Part shown: positions 45,977-56,094 of the stretch, piece after piece
Numbering within the stretch: position 1 is the stretch's first letter
How the letters are laid out: each line of letters starts with the position of its first letter
Assembly (NCBI GenBank): GCA_031841125.1
Contig: CM063107.1
Span: 26,306,499-26,370,498, forward strand
Source of the DNA: Acanthococcus lagerstroemiae
Taxonomy: Eukaryota; Arthropoda; Insecta; Hemiptera; Eriococcidae
DNA: 64,000 nucleotides
Direction of reading: 5' to 3'
Made by a program: the position numbers and the translations under genes
The notes under the pieces: generated by a model
What the model saw: only the letters and a program-made list of their open reading frames with translations
What the model was told of the DNA's origin: nothing
The model's database searches: none

Positions 45977-46785
45977 AAAGTTCTTACCTTTGCATATCCT
46001 CTCCATCCGCTGGCTCTACTTGTGAAAACTGCATGTGATATCTTCATGAAGGGGAGTAAATGCTGAGGGCGTTGAACTGGAAAGCGGCTCCTGGAAACAT
46101 AACACGGGGAAACATGAAAAAAATATAAAGAATTAGGAAGAGGCAAAAACTCTATTGTAGCAAATAGGGTAAAGGTACCAGTGATTGACATATCAGCATT
46201 TTTTCACTTCTCACTTCAAATTGCTAAGACCAGTATGAGCTAAAAATTACAAATATTACGTACCAAATTATTCAGAAGACTTTATCATATATAAAATTGC
46301 CAAACGTAGAAGTGATTAACACTTTTAGAGAAGACTTGCCCAGTGATTGACACATGTTTTCACCTCTTTGTCAACTAAAATATTTATTCAGTGTGGACAA
46401 AACATCAACGAATTACCACTAGAGCTCTGGAGAATAGAGATCCATTGAATTTAACGTTAGTTTGCGGAGTAGAAGTTCTTGAAGACAATTTGTTCATGGA
46501 TAGATCACAGTTTACGCTAACTCAGTAAAAATGTTACGAAATTACGAAAGTAGGTACGTAACAAACGTTTTTGTTGCTTTCTAAAATGATTAACTCGCAG
46601 GCATGACGAAAAAACAAGTGGACAAGTCTAAATCAGTGGTGTGCGGTGATTTTTCCTAGGAGGTAAGCGATAAGCGTAGAGGTGAAGTAAAAATCAGAAT
46701 AAAAGTATGAAACATGCTATTACAAAACGGTATTGATGAAATTATTCAAACTGTCATATCCCTGTGTAGGGTCATATATGCATTT

Positions 46786-47732
46786 GTGATGCGATCTGAG
46801 AAACCATACACAAACCCGGTAGTATCAATTTTGAGATATTGGCACCACTGCATGAAGGAGGTTATTAAGAACATTAAAAAAAATCAGCCCAAAAGCTCAA
46901 TTCCATGTCGAGTTACAGCATTTTGAAGTTTGAAATTTGAAAAACCTCATTTCAAGAAAATCGCGTTCAAAGTTTTTGAAGCTACATTTCAGGAAACAAT
47001 TTTTTTACACCCCTTTCAGTACGTTTATAGTTGATCAAATGATGGTTCCCGGATCACTTTTTCACGCTGAACGCGATGGTCAAGTCCATTTAGCTTCAAT
47101 TTCAATAGTTCCGCTATAATTTGCAAGGAAAGTACGAAAAGAAGTACCTATCTCGCGAAACGAAATTAGAAAAATTTTCACGCCCGTTTGAGCATGTTTA
47201 TCGTCGATCGAATGATAGTTCCTGGATCACATTTTCACGCCGAACACGATGCTGAAGTCCGTTTAGCTTCAAATTCAATAATTGCGCTGCAATTCAAACG
47301 GAAATAACAAGAAGAAATATCTTGCAAAACGATTTATACGATTTATTTCGTCAAAAAACGGGCAATCATCCATGTTGTAAACAGAACACTGAACTGCGCA
47401 GAAGTGAGAAAATGAGGTGAAAACAATTTTTGAGAGCATGCTGGACCATAGATGATAAGAAATAACGTAAAATGCCGAGAGCAAAGAGCAAGCACTAGTC
47501 CGCCGGGTTTGTGTATGGTTTCTCTGATCAGACATACTCGGCTTCCTTCGGCTCTCACACGGCTTAGAAACGACAAACGAATTTAAAAACGCTGTGAGAG
47601 GTAGTTCGAGACTCCCTCTTCACGTTTCCGTTGGAATTACGATTGTCATAATTTTGACCCGAACAACTTCAAATCGCTGTATCTCGCAAACGTGTTTTCC
47701 GGGTTTGTGTATGGTTTCTCAGATCGCATCAC
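46786..47732. repeat. Perfect 34-bp inverted repeat pair
   Basis: 46786-46819 (GTGATGCGATCTGAGAAACC ... ACCCGG) is the exact reverse complement of 47699-47732. A partial third copy (CCGGGTTTGTGTATGGTTTC) lies near 47504-47525, in the orientation of the second. All are inside the TIR-bounded element. Confidence 0.9.
47023..47295. repeat. Tandem duplication, ~173-bp period, 2 copies
   Basis: 47023-47122 and 47196-47295 share GTTTAT(A/C)GT(T/C)GATC(A/G)AATGAT, CGGATCAC/TGGATCAC, TTTTCACGC and CC(A/G)TTTAGCTTCAA in order, at about 85% identity by eye. Only ~100 bp of each unit aligns well. Confidence 0.85.
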
Positions 47733-47804
47733 ATTTATTCTTTTCTGTGGCGAATAATAGACACAGGCACGTACCACCAAAGACTTTGTCCTGGATCGTG
47801 TAAG

Positions 47805-48012
47805 TCCAAACTGACTTAACTCAAAATTACCAAGTATCAAAGTAAAAAAAAACCTTTTGCCCTGTTGGATTTTTCCAACTGATTCAACTCAAAATTCCCA
47901 AAAATCACAGCAAAAAAAAACCGTTGACTTGTATGATTTTTTCAACTTTGCAACTCGATTCCCAAGTATCAAAGGAAAAAAACCTTTGACTTGTTGGATT
48001 TTTCCCACTTCG
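47805..48012. repeat. Tandem array, ~65-bp unit, 3 copies
   Basis: Each unit reads roughly CAACTCAAAATTCCCAAGTA, then an A-run, then CCTTTGACTTGTTGGATTTT and TCCAACT. Units end at about 47880, 47947 and 48009. A-run length varies between copies. Confidence 0.85.
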
Positions 48013-49079
48013 CCTGATTAAAATTGTAAATTTTTCCATCTGCTGCGTGAAAAATTCTTACCGGGGGGGGGGGAGCATCAGTACGTCCCTGAATAGACAT
48101 GGCCAACAAAACAGTTTTCCACCATCTTCACAACTGATTAAATACAAAATGCTTTCATATTGCGATACGTGGCAATGTCTAGCAAAACTAGAACCACTTC
48201 TCTTTTGCTCAGTTTTAAAAAAAGAGCATTCAAGCATAACGCGTTAACTAGTAGAAAAACATAATCACGTTTCACTGCAAACTTCGACGTTCGTGTGTAG
48301 CCAAGCCAAGCCTGACTCAAAGCGCTTCCAGAATGCAACCAAACGCACAGGTTTCGTCGCGTTGAACATGCTAGTGGGTTTTTGTGGTTGGTAATTAACA
48401 CGGAGGCGGAGTGTAAGTTGTGCAATGCGTGCAGTATGGAAAAGAAGTGTTAGATCCAACGCACACCTCGCTGGCCTATACGAATTTACATGTACAAGGA
48501 TTGCCAAACGCTAAACAGTATACATCTCATGTGAATGTATTATGTACCTACTTAAGCGTAAGCATCAAAACTAGTCACTGCCAATCAGTGGACCACTTTT
48601 TTGCGACCAGATATTATCACCATCTATTTGAAATCTTAATTCAAATACACAAATAAGAGCAGAAAATCTTTACAAGTTCACAGATCTTTCATTCAGACAA
48701 TATGCTAATCTACTTAAATGACAGTATAAATTTGAAAACTTACCGCCCTTAACAAATTTGTAACCAAAATCAGTCATTTTTGTAACATTCTTCGTTCACT
48801 TTAAAAACTCAGAACATTTACCTCCAAATATTTTCGGTCAACTGATAATAATATTTTTTTTTATATAGGCTTCTAACGTAGTTCTGTCTATCGTACATCC
48901 GTTTCGCTTCCGGCAGTGTTACCAGTTCTTATATTTGTAACACTTCTAAGAAAGTGTCAATCACTGGTACCCTTACCGTACGCGTTAGAAAAACTGATTC
49001 TTCAGCATTCTTATGTCTTGAGAGTAGGTGCTGATGGCGTCCATCATTTCAGGGCTACCACTTGGTTTTAAATGTTTTC

Positions 49080-50270
49080 AGTTTTTCCCTTCGCTTTTTT
49101 TTTTTTTTTTTTTTTTAATTTTTATGTTCTACTTTATTTTGTTTTTTCTGTTTTGCCCCCTATTGGTTATTTTTTGATTCATCACTTTTCATTTATAACC
49201 ACTAGCTTTCAATTAATCAATTATTTTCAGTTAATTGATTATTTTGGGTTAATCAATTTCAATTCCTTTCAACTGTTCATCAACCAGTTTTAATTAATCG
49301 TTTAAATTTGATAGTTTTAAAATAATTAGAGTTAATTTTAGTAAATCAATTATTTTCAAATATTCAAATTATTTTCAATAAATGTAATATCCCCAATCAA
49401 TAAATCCTTTTAATTAATCAATTATTTTCAATGAATCAAATTATTTTATTCAATCAATTATTTTTATTAAATAGATTATTTTGATTAATTATTAAATTAG
49501 TTTTGATTATTTGATTGTTTATTTAATTTTATAAATGAATAAATTATATAAAATAGTTACAGTAATATGCCCCACAAAAACACCGTTTTCCCATTTTTCT
49601 ACAAGGTAGTACTCATATAAATGGTGTTATCCAATTATATTTTGAAAATAAAATGAATTAAAACCAAGTAACTCTATTACCCTCAACGCAGATCCTTGTC
49701 TTCCATTAGGTCTGTTTTTTTTTTTGCAATAATTTGTTATTTAGTTTGTAGTAGAGAAAAATAATGAGTATTTTGTTGAAATCATGTTTGAATGAACCTT
49801 GAATTTACGTCATTTCTATTATATTTGATTAATTTACTATTTATTATAATTAATCTGGTATTTTTTATGAACAATAATTATTTTCAATTAATCAATAATT
49901 ATTTTTAATTTTCTATAGATTATTTTTTAATAAGATCTTATTTTTGATCATTATGATAAAGTAAAATCATATTTAATTGATTAGGTAATTACTTTTAATT
50001 ATTCGCTTATTTTCAGAAAATTGAGTACCTACTTTTGAATAATTCATTATTTCTAATGTTGATCAATTATTTATGATTAATCCATCATTTTCCAATTAAT
50101 TAATTAATTAATTAACTATTTTAAATTACTTAACTACTTTTAATTTCTTATACATTTTAAATTGAACAAATATTTTGAGTCAGACCGTTATATTTCTAAT
50201 TAGTTTTTATTATTTCCGATTAATCAATTATTTTGATAAATTAATTGCTTTCAATCTATTCATTGAAAAT
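49080..50270. repeat. AT-rich degenerate minisatellite (AATCAATTATTTTCAATT)
   Basis: More than 1 kb dominated by variants of TTAATCAATTATTTTCAA with unit length near 17-19 bp but irregular spacing. It starts after a T-tract (49098-49116). Open frames here only reflect the repeat. Between 49550 and 49840 the pattern weakens. Confidence 0.75.
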
Positions 50271-50511
50271 TTCATTACTAACAACGAGACTTGTAAAAAT
50301 ATTTTCACTCTCGTGAAAAGAATGATCCAATTGAAGACGGTATTTCCAAAACCAGTTAAGTCTATTTTTGAAGAAATCGCGAAACTCGCGTTCCTATGCA
50401 TTAATTTACCTCGTACACGAGAAATGAACAGAAATTATACCGTAGTAATTAGCAGAACCTTCAAGAATAAGAGTCTTCAGAGTTTTTAAGAAATCGGTAG
50501 GAGTCCAGGAA

Positions 50512-50960
50512 GTCGCTAGATGGTCAAGAGGTAACGTGTCCGCTTTGCAATCCTTGTGTCTCAGGTTCGAGTCCCATCAACGCTGGAAAGCTAATGATAT
50601 TCGAATATCACATTCTAGCGAACATAGCGACTACAGGTGGAAACATAACGCGTCCTCTAACCCCCGCCAGTTCACACGAACAAGGCATTAGGTACAACCG
50701 CAGGGCGTGTTACCACTAGATCATAAAGATTAGTACTGTGCGTGCGCACATTGTAGACAGCTTACTCAATGTTGTGAAACATGTGGCTAGTAAGCGAATT
50801 GCGGATGCATACTCTTCGGCACAGAGAAGGGAAACTAACGCAACAAAACTCGGAGGAAAGCAACGGCAAACTCACCGACCAACTTACCCAGGAAAGTCGC
50901 GCGTCAGAACCGCAACCGTCAACGTCCGGCATCGAATACAATGCCTGAAGAAGAAGGAGG
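50512..50960 (+). mobile_element. tRNA-derived SINE, third type
   Basis: An A box (TGGTCAAGAGG, from 50520) and B box (GGTTCGAGTCC, from 50564) define a tRNA-like head, with GCTTTGCAATCC in the anticodon region. The end of the head does not pair with its start, so it is not a working tRNA. About 400 bp of moderately GC-rich, non-coding sequence follows, including TAATGATATTCGAATATCAC. The body is not obviously the one at 3.6/7.5 kb. The 3' end is uncertain because it merges with a degenerate GAAGAGTCTTAAAG repeat. Confidence 0.6.
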
Positions 50961-50974
50961 AGTCTTAAAGAATG

Positions 50975-51600
50975 TTGCAAGAGTCTTGAAGAGTCTCTTG
51001 CACATATGCGGAAAAGTCTTGAGGAGTCTATTTTTTAATGAATCTCGAACCTCACAGCGGTTTACATAATCTTCAAATGCCTGGAAAAGTCTTAAAGATT
51101 ATGAACGAATCCTTATTGAGTTTCGAATTTGTTAGTTGGTCTGGAGGAAGTTGCGTAAGAGCCTTCAACAAGTCCACTTAAACGATTTTTAAAGAAACTT
51201 GACTAGGTCTAGGAAAGTCTTGAAAATTCTAAAAGAATCTTAAACGTATCTGAGAGTTTTAAGGAGTTCTTAACAAGTTAGTAACGTCACAACGAGTTCT
51301 AAAAAATCTCAAGTTGGAATGAGTCTTAAGGCTAAAGACATTCTCGAAGAGTATTACAGAGTTTGAAAGCGACGCCTTACTACTCTTAGAGGCGTTTCAA
51401 ATAAGTCTGGAAGAGTCTCGAGGCTTTCGATAAGTCTGAAAGAGTCTTGAGGCTATTGGTCAAGCTTGAGAGGATTGTAAACACGTAGGGAGGGCCATAA
51501 GGAGTTTTATGGGATTGGAAAAGTAATAATCAAGTCTGGAAGAGTCTTAAACAAGGTTTGAAGAGCCTCAGAGAGTCTGAAACTAATTCAAAAATGTCTT
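50975..51600 (-). repeat. Degenerate minisatellite (AAGAGTCTTGAAGAGTCT type)
   Basis: Imperfect words such as GTCTTGAAGAGTCT, GTCTGGAAGAGTC and AAGTCTTAAAG. It is the opposite-strand counterpart of 21366-22085. No coding potential. Confidence 0.6.
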
Positions 51601-53448
51601 GTCGCGTTATTTAACTTTATATCTATCCAGAAAGCACAAGTGGAAAATATTCAAAGGTACTGAGCGGCAAGTGAGCGCTTGAAAAAACCAAGTGAAAGGT
51701 GACAGGAAAATGAGGAAACGGTTTTTCGAGGAGCAGGAAGGAACTGTTTTAATGATTCACCCCAGAGGCTCGATTTCGATCTATTTCCGCGTCACTGAGT
51801 GGAAAAAGTAAGAAGTACGCCCAAATATTACTTCCGAGGCATCTCCTTGTAGCCCCGAGAGAGACAATTGTTATTACTAACGTGAGCAAACATAATTGCG
51901 CAGAACAAACAATATTATTGTCGATTAAATAAGTAAACGTTGTACGCCCACTTTTTTTCTTTTTGGTAGAAAATCATGTATTAGTACATTGGAAAGTCAT
52001 GCAAATGACAACAACCGAATTTCCAAACTTAATTAGTACTCAGTAGCAATGTCAGTCTAGGGCCGTGGAGAACTTGATTTGCGATTTTCTTAAAAAGTAA
52101 GAAAATTAATATAATATGTTTGCTTTCTTAAAACCAATGATATTATTTGAACTTCTTGTGACATCATACACGATGCACATGCAGCGCCTTAGCTGGAATT
52201 AGAAAATGGAAACCCTTGCAGTTTTTCAAAATGAGCTATTTCGTGGCCAGGTTTTATTATATAATATGAATCCTCAGATGTGCTGAGCTATTTAGGACGA
52301 CTCATAGATTGAAAAATAAATAAAAATACTCGGGCGGTAGAGAATGAAATTCAATTTAGATGCGCCACTCACATTCGGCGCTGGATTCTGAACCAAGCCA
52401 CTTACTCCTCGAATTTTATAATTTCGAATACTCGGCATCAGTAAACTACAACCAGGTAATATTCTCTCGAAGCGTGCGCAAGAATAAAGTAATCGACAAC
52501 ATGACGGTCGACTCAGCACGATCTGCACAAGACTAAGTTATGTACTTATTTTAAAGACCAACATTATATCTATCATTATTCTACCTGTCACCGTTGGCTA
52601 GTAAATCTGAACTATCGATGCGGAGTGTTAAACCCGAGAATTACATACAGTATACCTAACTATGTAGTATCATCAGTTCGAACATAAATTACCAAACTAT
52701 TTTACAATACCTGTGGTTCCGAGTTAAATGTTAAATAATTTGTGGTTTTCCAAAAGAATGAAACAAAATAATCATAACTATACACCTAATTGCGTACACT
52801 TGATCTGACAAGAAGTAATTTTCAATATGCAACATGACTCGTGAAGAGGGAGAAAAGTTCCTTCCAAATTAACTATTATGTGTCACTTATAAATTAACTG
52901 CAATGTGTCAGAACCTGACGATGTAGTGGGCTCATTTTTGGAAAGAAGGCGGAAAATATGTAAGAAATGTCAGTAGTCCAACTAGGTGCGTTATACCCGT
53001 AGACCAGTGAATCCTCAATTTTATACACTTCTCCTCCTTTTTCGGAAGAAATTAATTTAAGAATTCGTCGTTGTATTTTTTCGGAAAATGTGAAAACGTG
53101 CTTATTTTTAACGTATTATGCAATGGTCACAGAATCTACGGATTATGCAGGCCCGTAGCCAGACTATGAGTCTTGAGGGGGCAAATGATATAGTGGGGAG
53201 GGAAAATTATGCTTTGAAAATCTGTCAAAATCAAGAACATAGGTGCCTATACGTATGTATGTATATTCAGGGAGTCTCTTTGCAATGATCCCCCTCCACC
53301 TGGTAAGCCAGCAACCTAGCCAGACAATATGTAGATATGTTTGCCTACTCTTACTTTTGAAAGGGCTGAGTTATAACCAAATTTTGAAAAGTTTTATATC
53401 TTTAAATTTTTTTTAGATAAAACAGGAAAATGGTACCAGTAGGTAATA
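51601..53448. other. Non-coding; hAT-like 5' edge at 53147
   Basis: No gene is supported. At 53147 CAGGCCCGTAGCCAGACTAT followed by a G-rich patch is a typical hAT start, with GGATTATG immediately before it, but no other end was found. The last ~40 bases precede the composite hAT element. Confidence 0.5.
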
Positions 53449-53596
53449 CACGGTGTTTAGCGCCAGGTCAGAAAAAATTTCCTGGTTTTTCCCGACTGGT
53501 TTTATTAAATTTCCCGGTTATATTGTTTTAGTCCAGTATACTTTGTCAAACAAAATTGCCCCTCCCCTAAATTAGTCCCGCCCTTATCTTGAGTTC

Positions 53597-53748
53597 AAGC
53601 GAATTAACTCCGCGTAACCCAGGGCGTTTTAAATTCCGAGCGAGCCAGCCCCACATAACCAAGAGTATCTTCAACTCCAAGCGAGCCAACTTCACATAAC
53701 CCAAAATGTTTTAAACACCGAGCGAGCCAGCCCCACATAACACAGGCC
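53597..53748. repeat. 41-bp minisatellite, ~3.7 copies
   Basis: Units start at 53597, 53638, 53679 and 53720. Each contains a variant of AGCGAGCCAGCCCCACATAA followed by CCCAAG and a TTTTAAA(T/C)(T/A)CC block. It lies just after the stop of the transposase relic (on its strand) and before the left terminus. The period is not a multiple of three. Confidence 0.9.
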
Positions 53749-55480
53749 GAGAAGCTGCCTCACCCTTTTCCTCCACAGCACGTTTTTCCCTGGCTTCTTT
53801 GCACCTGGTTTGCGCGTTTCTCACGGCGTGGATTATTCCTTTCGTCACATCCACATTACGAACATACGAACACCATTAGCGGCAGCAATAGCATCAAAAC
53901 AGCACGAATGACGACAAGGGACTCCTCATGTTGGTTCACAACAATGCAATCGGCGTTCAATGAAAAACCACGTTCTAATGATGCATTGCCGTGAAACAGT
54001 ACCAACGACATCTTAATAAAGTCTTTTAAGTCATCTCTTTGGAAGTCACAACGGAGGATGCTGTTTCTACAAGATCCCACTGGCGTAGCCAGACGTGGTA
54101 TGAAGGGGGACAACATTACAGGGGTAATACTTACTATTACCAGAATAAATTTTAATTTTTTCACATTTTCGGCTGAAGACAAGGGGGGTCAGACCCCCCC
54201 CCCCCATAGGTACGCCCTTGCAAGATCCATTCGCAAAGAATCAAGCCGTGACATATAGTGGTCAAAACGATTTTAATCGTCGATGGCTGCGTCAATAAAG
54301 CGATGAAGGCGCTTTTAATGCGGTCTGATTTGGAGCCTGTTGAAAGATTTTTGGACGTGAGTATTTCCAACGCCACAACGATCCGTCCTGTTGCGAGATT
54401 GGGAGTTTCAATGACTGCCACCGGATCCAGAAATAAGAAGTTCCTTTAACAATTTTGTGAGTTAAAGGAGACCGCTCTTGAATCTTTTGGATCATTGTAA
54501 CCAGGACTTGCTAACAATCAGTGCGGAATACTTGAACCTTTGCATCAGCAATTTTTCCCCCGATGAAGCATTTTTAAGGACCGTTTTGACAGAGAAACCC
54601 AAATGAATGTTTTTGCTTCGAATCAGATTTTCCTTTTTAGCAAGATTAATGTTATTCACCATCGATTCTTTCTCGAGAACAGACGCTCCATAACAGCCGT
54701 GGTAAGAGAAGTTAATTCCCTGAAGAGTAGTGGGGTCATAGGATTTTCTGCCAGAAAATTTGTCAGACATGGTTCTACGACAGAAGCAACAGAAGCAAAA
54801 AATGCAAGCTTAGCACCCAGGAGAGGATCTGAAAGACATTTAACAACTCTGCTAAAATTTCGATGATTTTTGTTTAAAGGATTCTTGGAGTCCTCGCTCT
54901 GAACTTCACGTACCCACTTGCGCAGATGAGGGAAATGGCTGACTGCTCGCGTGGCTGACTTTTCATTCTCCGTCCATCGGATAAAGCAAAATGACAGTGG
55001 AAAGCCGTCTGATCCGGTTGTTTTGGTAAAATGGCCACGCCGTGCCGGAGAATCGTTGAATATGTAAAACAGGGCAATCAAAAACTCTTTCAGCTCCCTT
55101 GAAACTGATGTAAAACCTGTGTTGAGTGAACCATGAACTATACGATACCCACAACTTCCTAATTCAAGGAGGATAGTACCTCGATCTTTCTTAAATTCTG
55201 TTTGGTGTTCTCGCAGCATCCTAAAATTTACAGCAGGCCCATCCCTCGATACTTGGATCACCTTTTCCTCATTATTTCCAACGGTTTTTTTTTTAGACCA
55301 ATACGAAGATCGCACAGTTTTGCACCTTGAAGAAAAATTGATGCCATGTATCTAGTGACAACTTAATCGACTAAATTGTCTCAAAGTCTAGCCATGACAT
55401 CCATTTGCTGCTTTTGGCAAAATGAATTTAAAGCTTCATCGAATCCTACACTGAGAAATTCACAGTGCTCAAGTCATGAT
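53710..55480 (-). pseudogene. hAT-type transposase relic, split by a MITE
   Basis: On the minus strand the pieces run in order. LSVGFDEALNSFCQKQQM (about 55465) is followed by VIQVSRDGPAVNFRML, LLELGSCGYRIVHGSLNTGF, LFYIFNDSPARRGHFTKTTG, FPLSFCFIRWTENEKSA and LSDPLLGAKLAFFASV. After frame changes come the C-terminal SLVLFHGNASLERGFSLNAD and NQHEESLVVIRAV. A basic coiled end follows (VTKGIIHAVRNAQTRCKEAR), stopping near 53715. The D-G-P-x-V-N, G-S-C-G-x-x-x-x-H-G and H-G-N-A-x-x-E-R-G-F-S blocks identify a distinct hAT-like family that is usually unannotated. Stops, a frameshift near 54600 and the 143-bp MITE insertion kill it. The N-terminus is lost before the palindromic MITE at 55489. Confidence 0.72.
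54078..54220. mobile_element. hAT MITE, 143 bp, 8-bp target duplication
   Basis: The unit starts CACTGGCGTAGCCAGACG and ends in a C-run plus ATAGGTACGCCCTTG. The target duplication CAAGATCC is exact on both sides (54070-54077 and 54221-54228). The terminal inverted repeats are short and imperfect (CA-TGGCGTA / CA-GGGCGTA), as in ZMYM1-type hAT derivatives. It interrupts the transposase relic, with sequence on either side in the order expected for one ancestral reading frame. Confidence 0.9.
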
Positions 55481-55488
55481 TGCAAATA

Positions 55489-55650
55489 AAAAAAGGAATA
55501 AGTAGATTTTTACCCGATTGAAATCCGTGTAATAATTGATTTGTAATAATTAATATTAAAAACGCGACAGCAGCGAGACCGAGAGAGTAAAATGGCGTCA
55601 TCCGAGACGCTAGCTTCAATCGGGTAAGGACCTACTTACTCCTTTTTTCA
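55489..55650. mobile_element. Palindromic MITE-like unit, ~160 bp
   Basis: Inverted arms of about 36 bp: AAAAAAGGAATAAGTAGATT then TTTACCCGATTGAA on the left, and the reverse complement of CTTCAATCGGGTAAGGACCT then ACTTACTCCTTTTTT on the right, differing at about five positions. The centre contains GCGACAGCAGCGAGACCGAG. No target duplication is evident. It separates the transposase relic from the LINE 3' side. Confidence 0.75.
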
Positions 55651-56094
55651 TTAACTATATGTGTACTCTTATAATAATAAATGATTATTATATTTTACTG
55701 CCTCTACCAACAGCCGAGAAGGCCAACTACAGGCAGGGGGAAAATCAAAGCACAGTACGAGGAATTGCATATGTTGAGGACTCTTATATACATCGTAAGC
55801 ATACCTTCAGTATTCTGCTATTGCTTAGCCACACACCACATATACTCAACACGTATGCTTGCATATGCCAGCATCCTATTCGATTCAGACACAGCCTCAT
55901 TCTATTCAACACCTGCCCCTACTTCCAACACAATCACAATCCCTCACGCTCACACATCTGCCTCTCCCTGCCCTTTCAGGTGATCTAGTCTTAGCGAACT
56001 GTTCATCGGCGAATGGATTTGAAAATTCCCCGAAGTCGGGACCTGGAGTCAGGACCTAGAAAGTCAACGGTGGAATTCATCTCCAGCAGATCAT

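Larger units (their letters stand above)
46167..48978. mobile_element. TIR-bounded 2.8-kb element without visible transposase
   Basis: The left edge GGGTAAAGGTACCAGTGATT (46167, continuing GACA) is matched in inverted orientation by the right edge ending at 48978 (GTCAATCACTGGTACCCTTA then CCG): about 22 of 24 positions. TA lies immediately outside both ends (46165-46166 and 48979-48980), consistent with a TA target site. A third CCAGTGATTGACA copy lies inside at about 46339. The interior is a patchwork of tandem and inverted repeats, without any open frame that resembles a transposase. It may be a large non-autonomous DNA element. The superfamily is not recognised. Confidence 0.55.

Noticed and set aside
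50512..50590. Functional tRNA-Cys-like gene
   Set aside because: The 3' end does not pair with the 5' end and it continues into a SINE-like body.
54190..54210. Poly-C/poly-G tracts as assembly errors
   Set aside because: Runs occur repeatedly just inside hAT-like termini, so they are expected element features, although their exact lengths are unreliable.
55681..55988. Overlapping ~100-codon open frames on the plus strand
   Set aside because: They lie antisense to the LINE's 3' side and MITE region and have no domain.
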